A stretch of DNA of 6,438 nt, from contig JBGCDD010000272.1 of assembly GCA_045105075.1 (NCBI GenBank), forward strand, positions 1-6,438. Direction: 5' to 3'. The position numbers and the translations under genes are program-made. Source of the stretch: JBGCDD01 sp045105075. Its GTDB lineage: Bacteria; Pseudomonadota; Alphaproteobacteria; Rhodobacterales; Rhodobacteraceae. The notes beneath the pieces are model-generated. The model saw only the letters and a program-made list of their open reading frames with translations, had not been told where the DNA came from and made no database searches. Positions 6,200-6,438 of this stretch are shown piece by piece. Each line of letters starts with the position of its first letter. The stretch's first letter is position 1.

Positions 6200-6438
6200 A
6201 TGCGGACATTTGGAAAATGGTTGGGGCGCGCGCTGTTGGCGTTGGTTCTGGCCGCAGGGGCGCTTTATCTTTGGAAGCAGGACGAAATTACGCGGCTGAT
6301 GGCGGTGAATTCTTTGTTCAACGAAGATCGCATCGTCGCCAATTTCTCGAACATGGACGCGGCCTTTTTGAACGTCGCCCTGTCGCGTGGCGAGACGGCA
6401 CCAACACCACTGCCACAGGGCGCGGCACTTGAGCTGAG
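6200..6438 (+). CDS. Membrane-anchored/exported protein, probable beta-lactamase-related serine hydrolase (N-terminus only)
   Basis: Only the first 79 codons are in the window and the frame is open at the right edge. The protein starts MRTFGKWLGRALLAL and has one hydrophobic segment at about residues 8-24, with basic residues before it, typical of an uncleaved N-terminal anchor or a signal peptide. The following part (VNSLFNEDRIVANFSNMDAAF, split around residues 32-52) and the P-L-P-x-G region near 67-71 resemble, from memory, the N-terminal lead-in of alphaproteobacterial beta-lactamase-related serine hydrolases. The catalytic S-x-x-K motif would lie beyond the window, so the enzyme class is not demonstrated. 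The ATG at 6200 follows a purine-rich AGGGGCGGAAG stretch (6183-6193), a mediocre ribosome-binding site. It lies 48 bp after the DUF2332 gene with no terminator between, so co-transcription is possible. Confidence 0.5.
   Translation, partial: MRTFGKWLGRALLALVLAAGALYLWKQDEITRLMAVNSLFNEDRIVANFSNMDAAFLNVALSRGETAPTPLPQGAALEL

Noticed and set aside
6217..6432. Alternative plus-strand frame near the right edge
   Set aside because: The frame starting at 6200 has a proper N-terminal hydrophobic segment and stays open to the edge. The 6217 frame yields an R/G-rich product with no ribosome-binding site.
1..6438. A defence system, mobile element, CRISPR array or other new multi-gene system
   Set aside because: No direct repeats, integrase or transposase, toxin-antitoxin pair, or nuclease/helicase gene is visible. 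The genes are ordinary metabolic, transport and translation functions.

Overview
The window reads as chromosomal DNA from an alphaproteobacterium, most likely a Rhodobacteraceae/roseobacter-type organism. That is inferred from the moderately high GC, the rplY-pth order, the two-domain L25 with an acidic tail, and the resemblance of the hydroxy-acid oxidase, the MFS carrier and the DUF2332 protein to versions I associate with that group. No database search was possible. The window is densely coding with seven protein genes, two of them cut by the window edges. I see no rRNA, tRNA, CRISPR array, insertion sequence or phage gene.

Left part (1-2403): a partial Tat-signal nitroreductase-like (Acg-type) gene runs leftward out of the window. 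An FMN-dependent alpha-hydroxy-acid dehydrogenase (lldD-like) runs rightward. The 135-bp divergent gap between them holds a 24-bp near-perfect palindrome lying on a good -35/-10 promoter for the nitroreductase-like gene, which looks like a repressor operator. The lldD-like gene overlaps by one base a small sulfotransferase-like gene (TGATG junction), so the two are probably one operon.

Middle (2395-3546): a leftward MFS transporter of the YbjJ-like type converges on the sulfotransferase-like gene. The two stop ends overlap by 9 bp and no terminator lies between them.

Right part (3547-6438): a 136-bp divergent gap leads into rplY (ribosomal protein L25/CTC). Its putative leader has an 8-bp stem-loop whose loop carries a second Shine-Dalgarno-like sequence. 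A strong intrinsic terminator follows rplY. Then come pth (peptidyl-tRNA hydrolase) and, overlapping it by ATGA, a DUF2332-family gene of unknown function. The start of a membrane-anchored or exported protein, probably a beta-lactamase-related serine hydrolase, runs off the right edge.

Most of the content is ordinary core and accessory metabolism, and I do not see a clear new multi-gene system. The points most worth checking are the operator palindrome, the rplY leader hairpin, and the two translationally coupled partners of unknown role (the sulfotransferase-like gene with lldD, and DUF2332 with pth). No stretch longer than about 140 bp lacks a gene.
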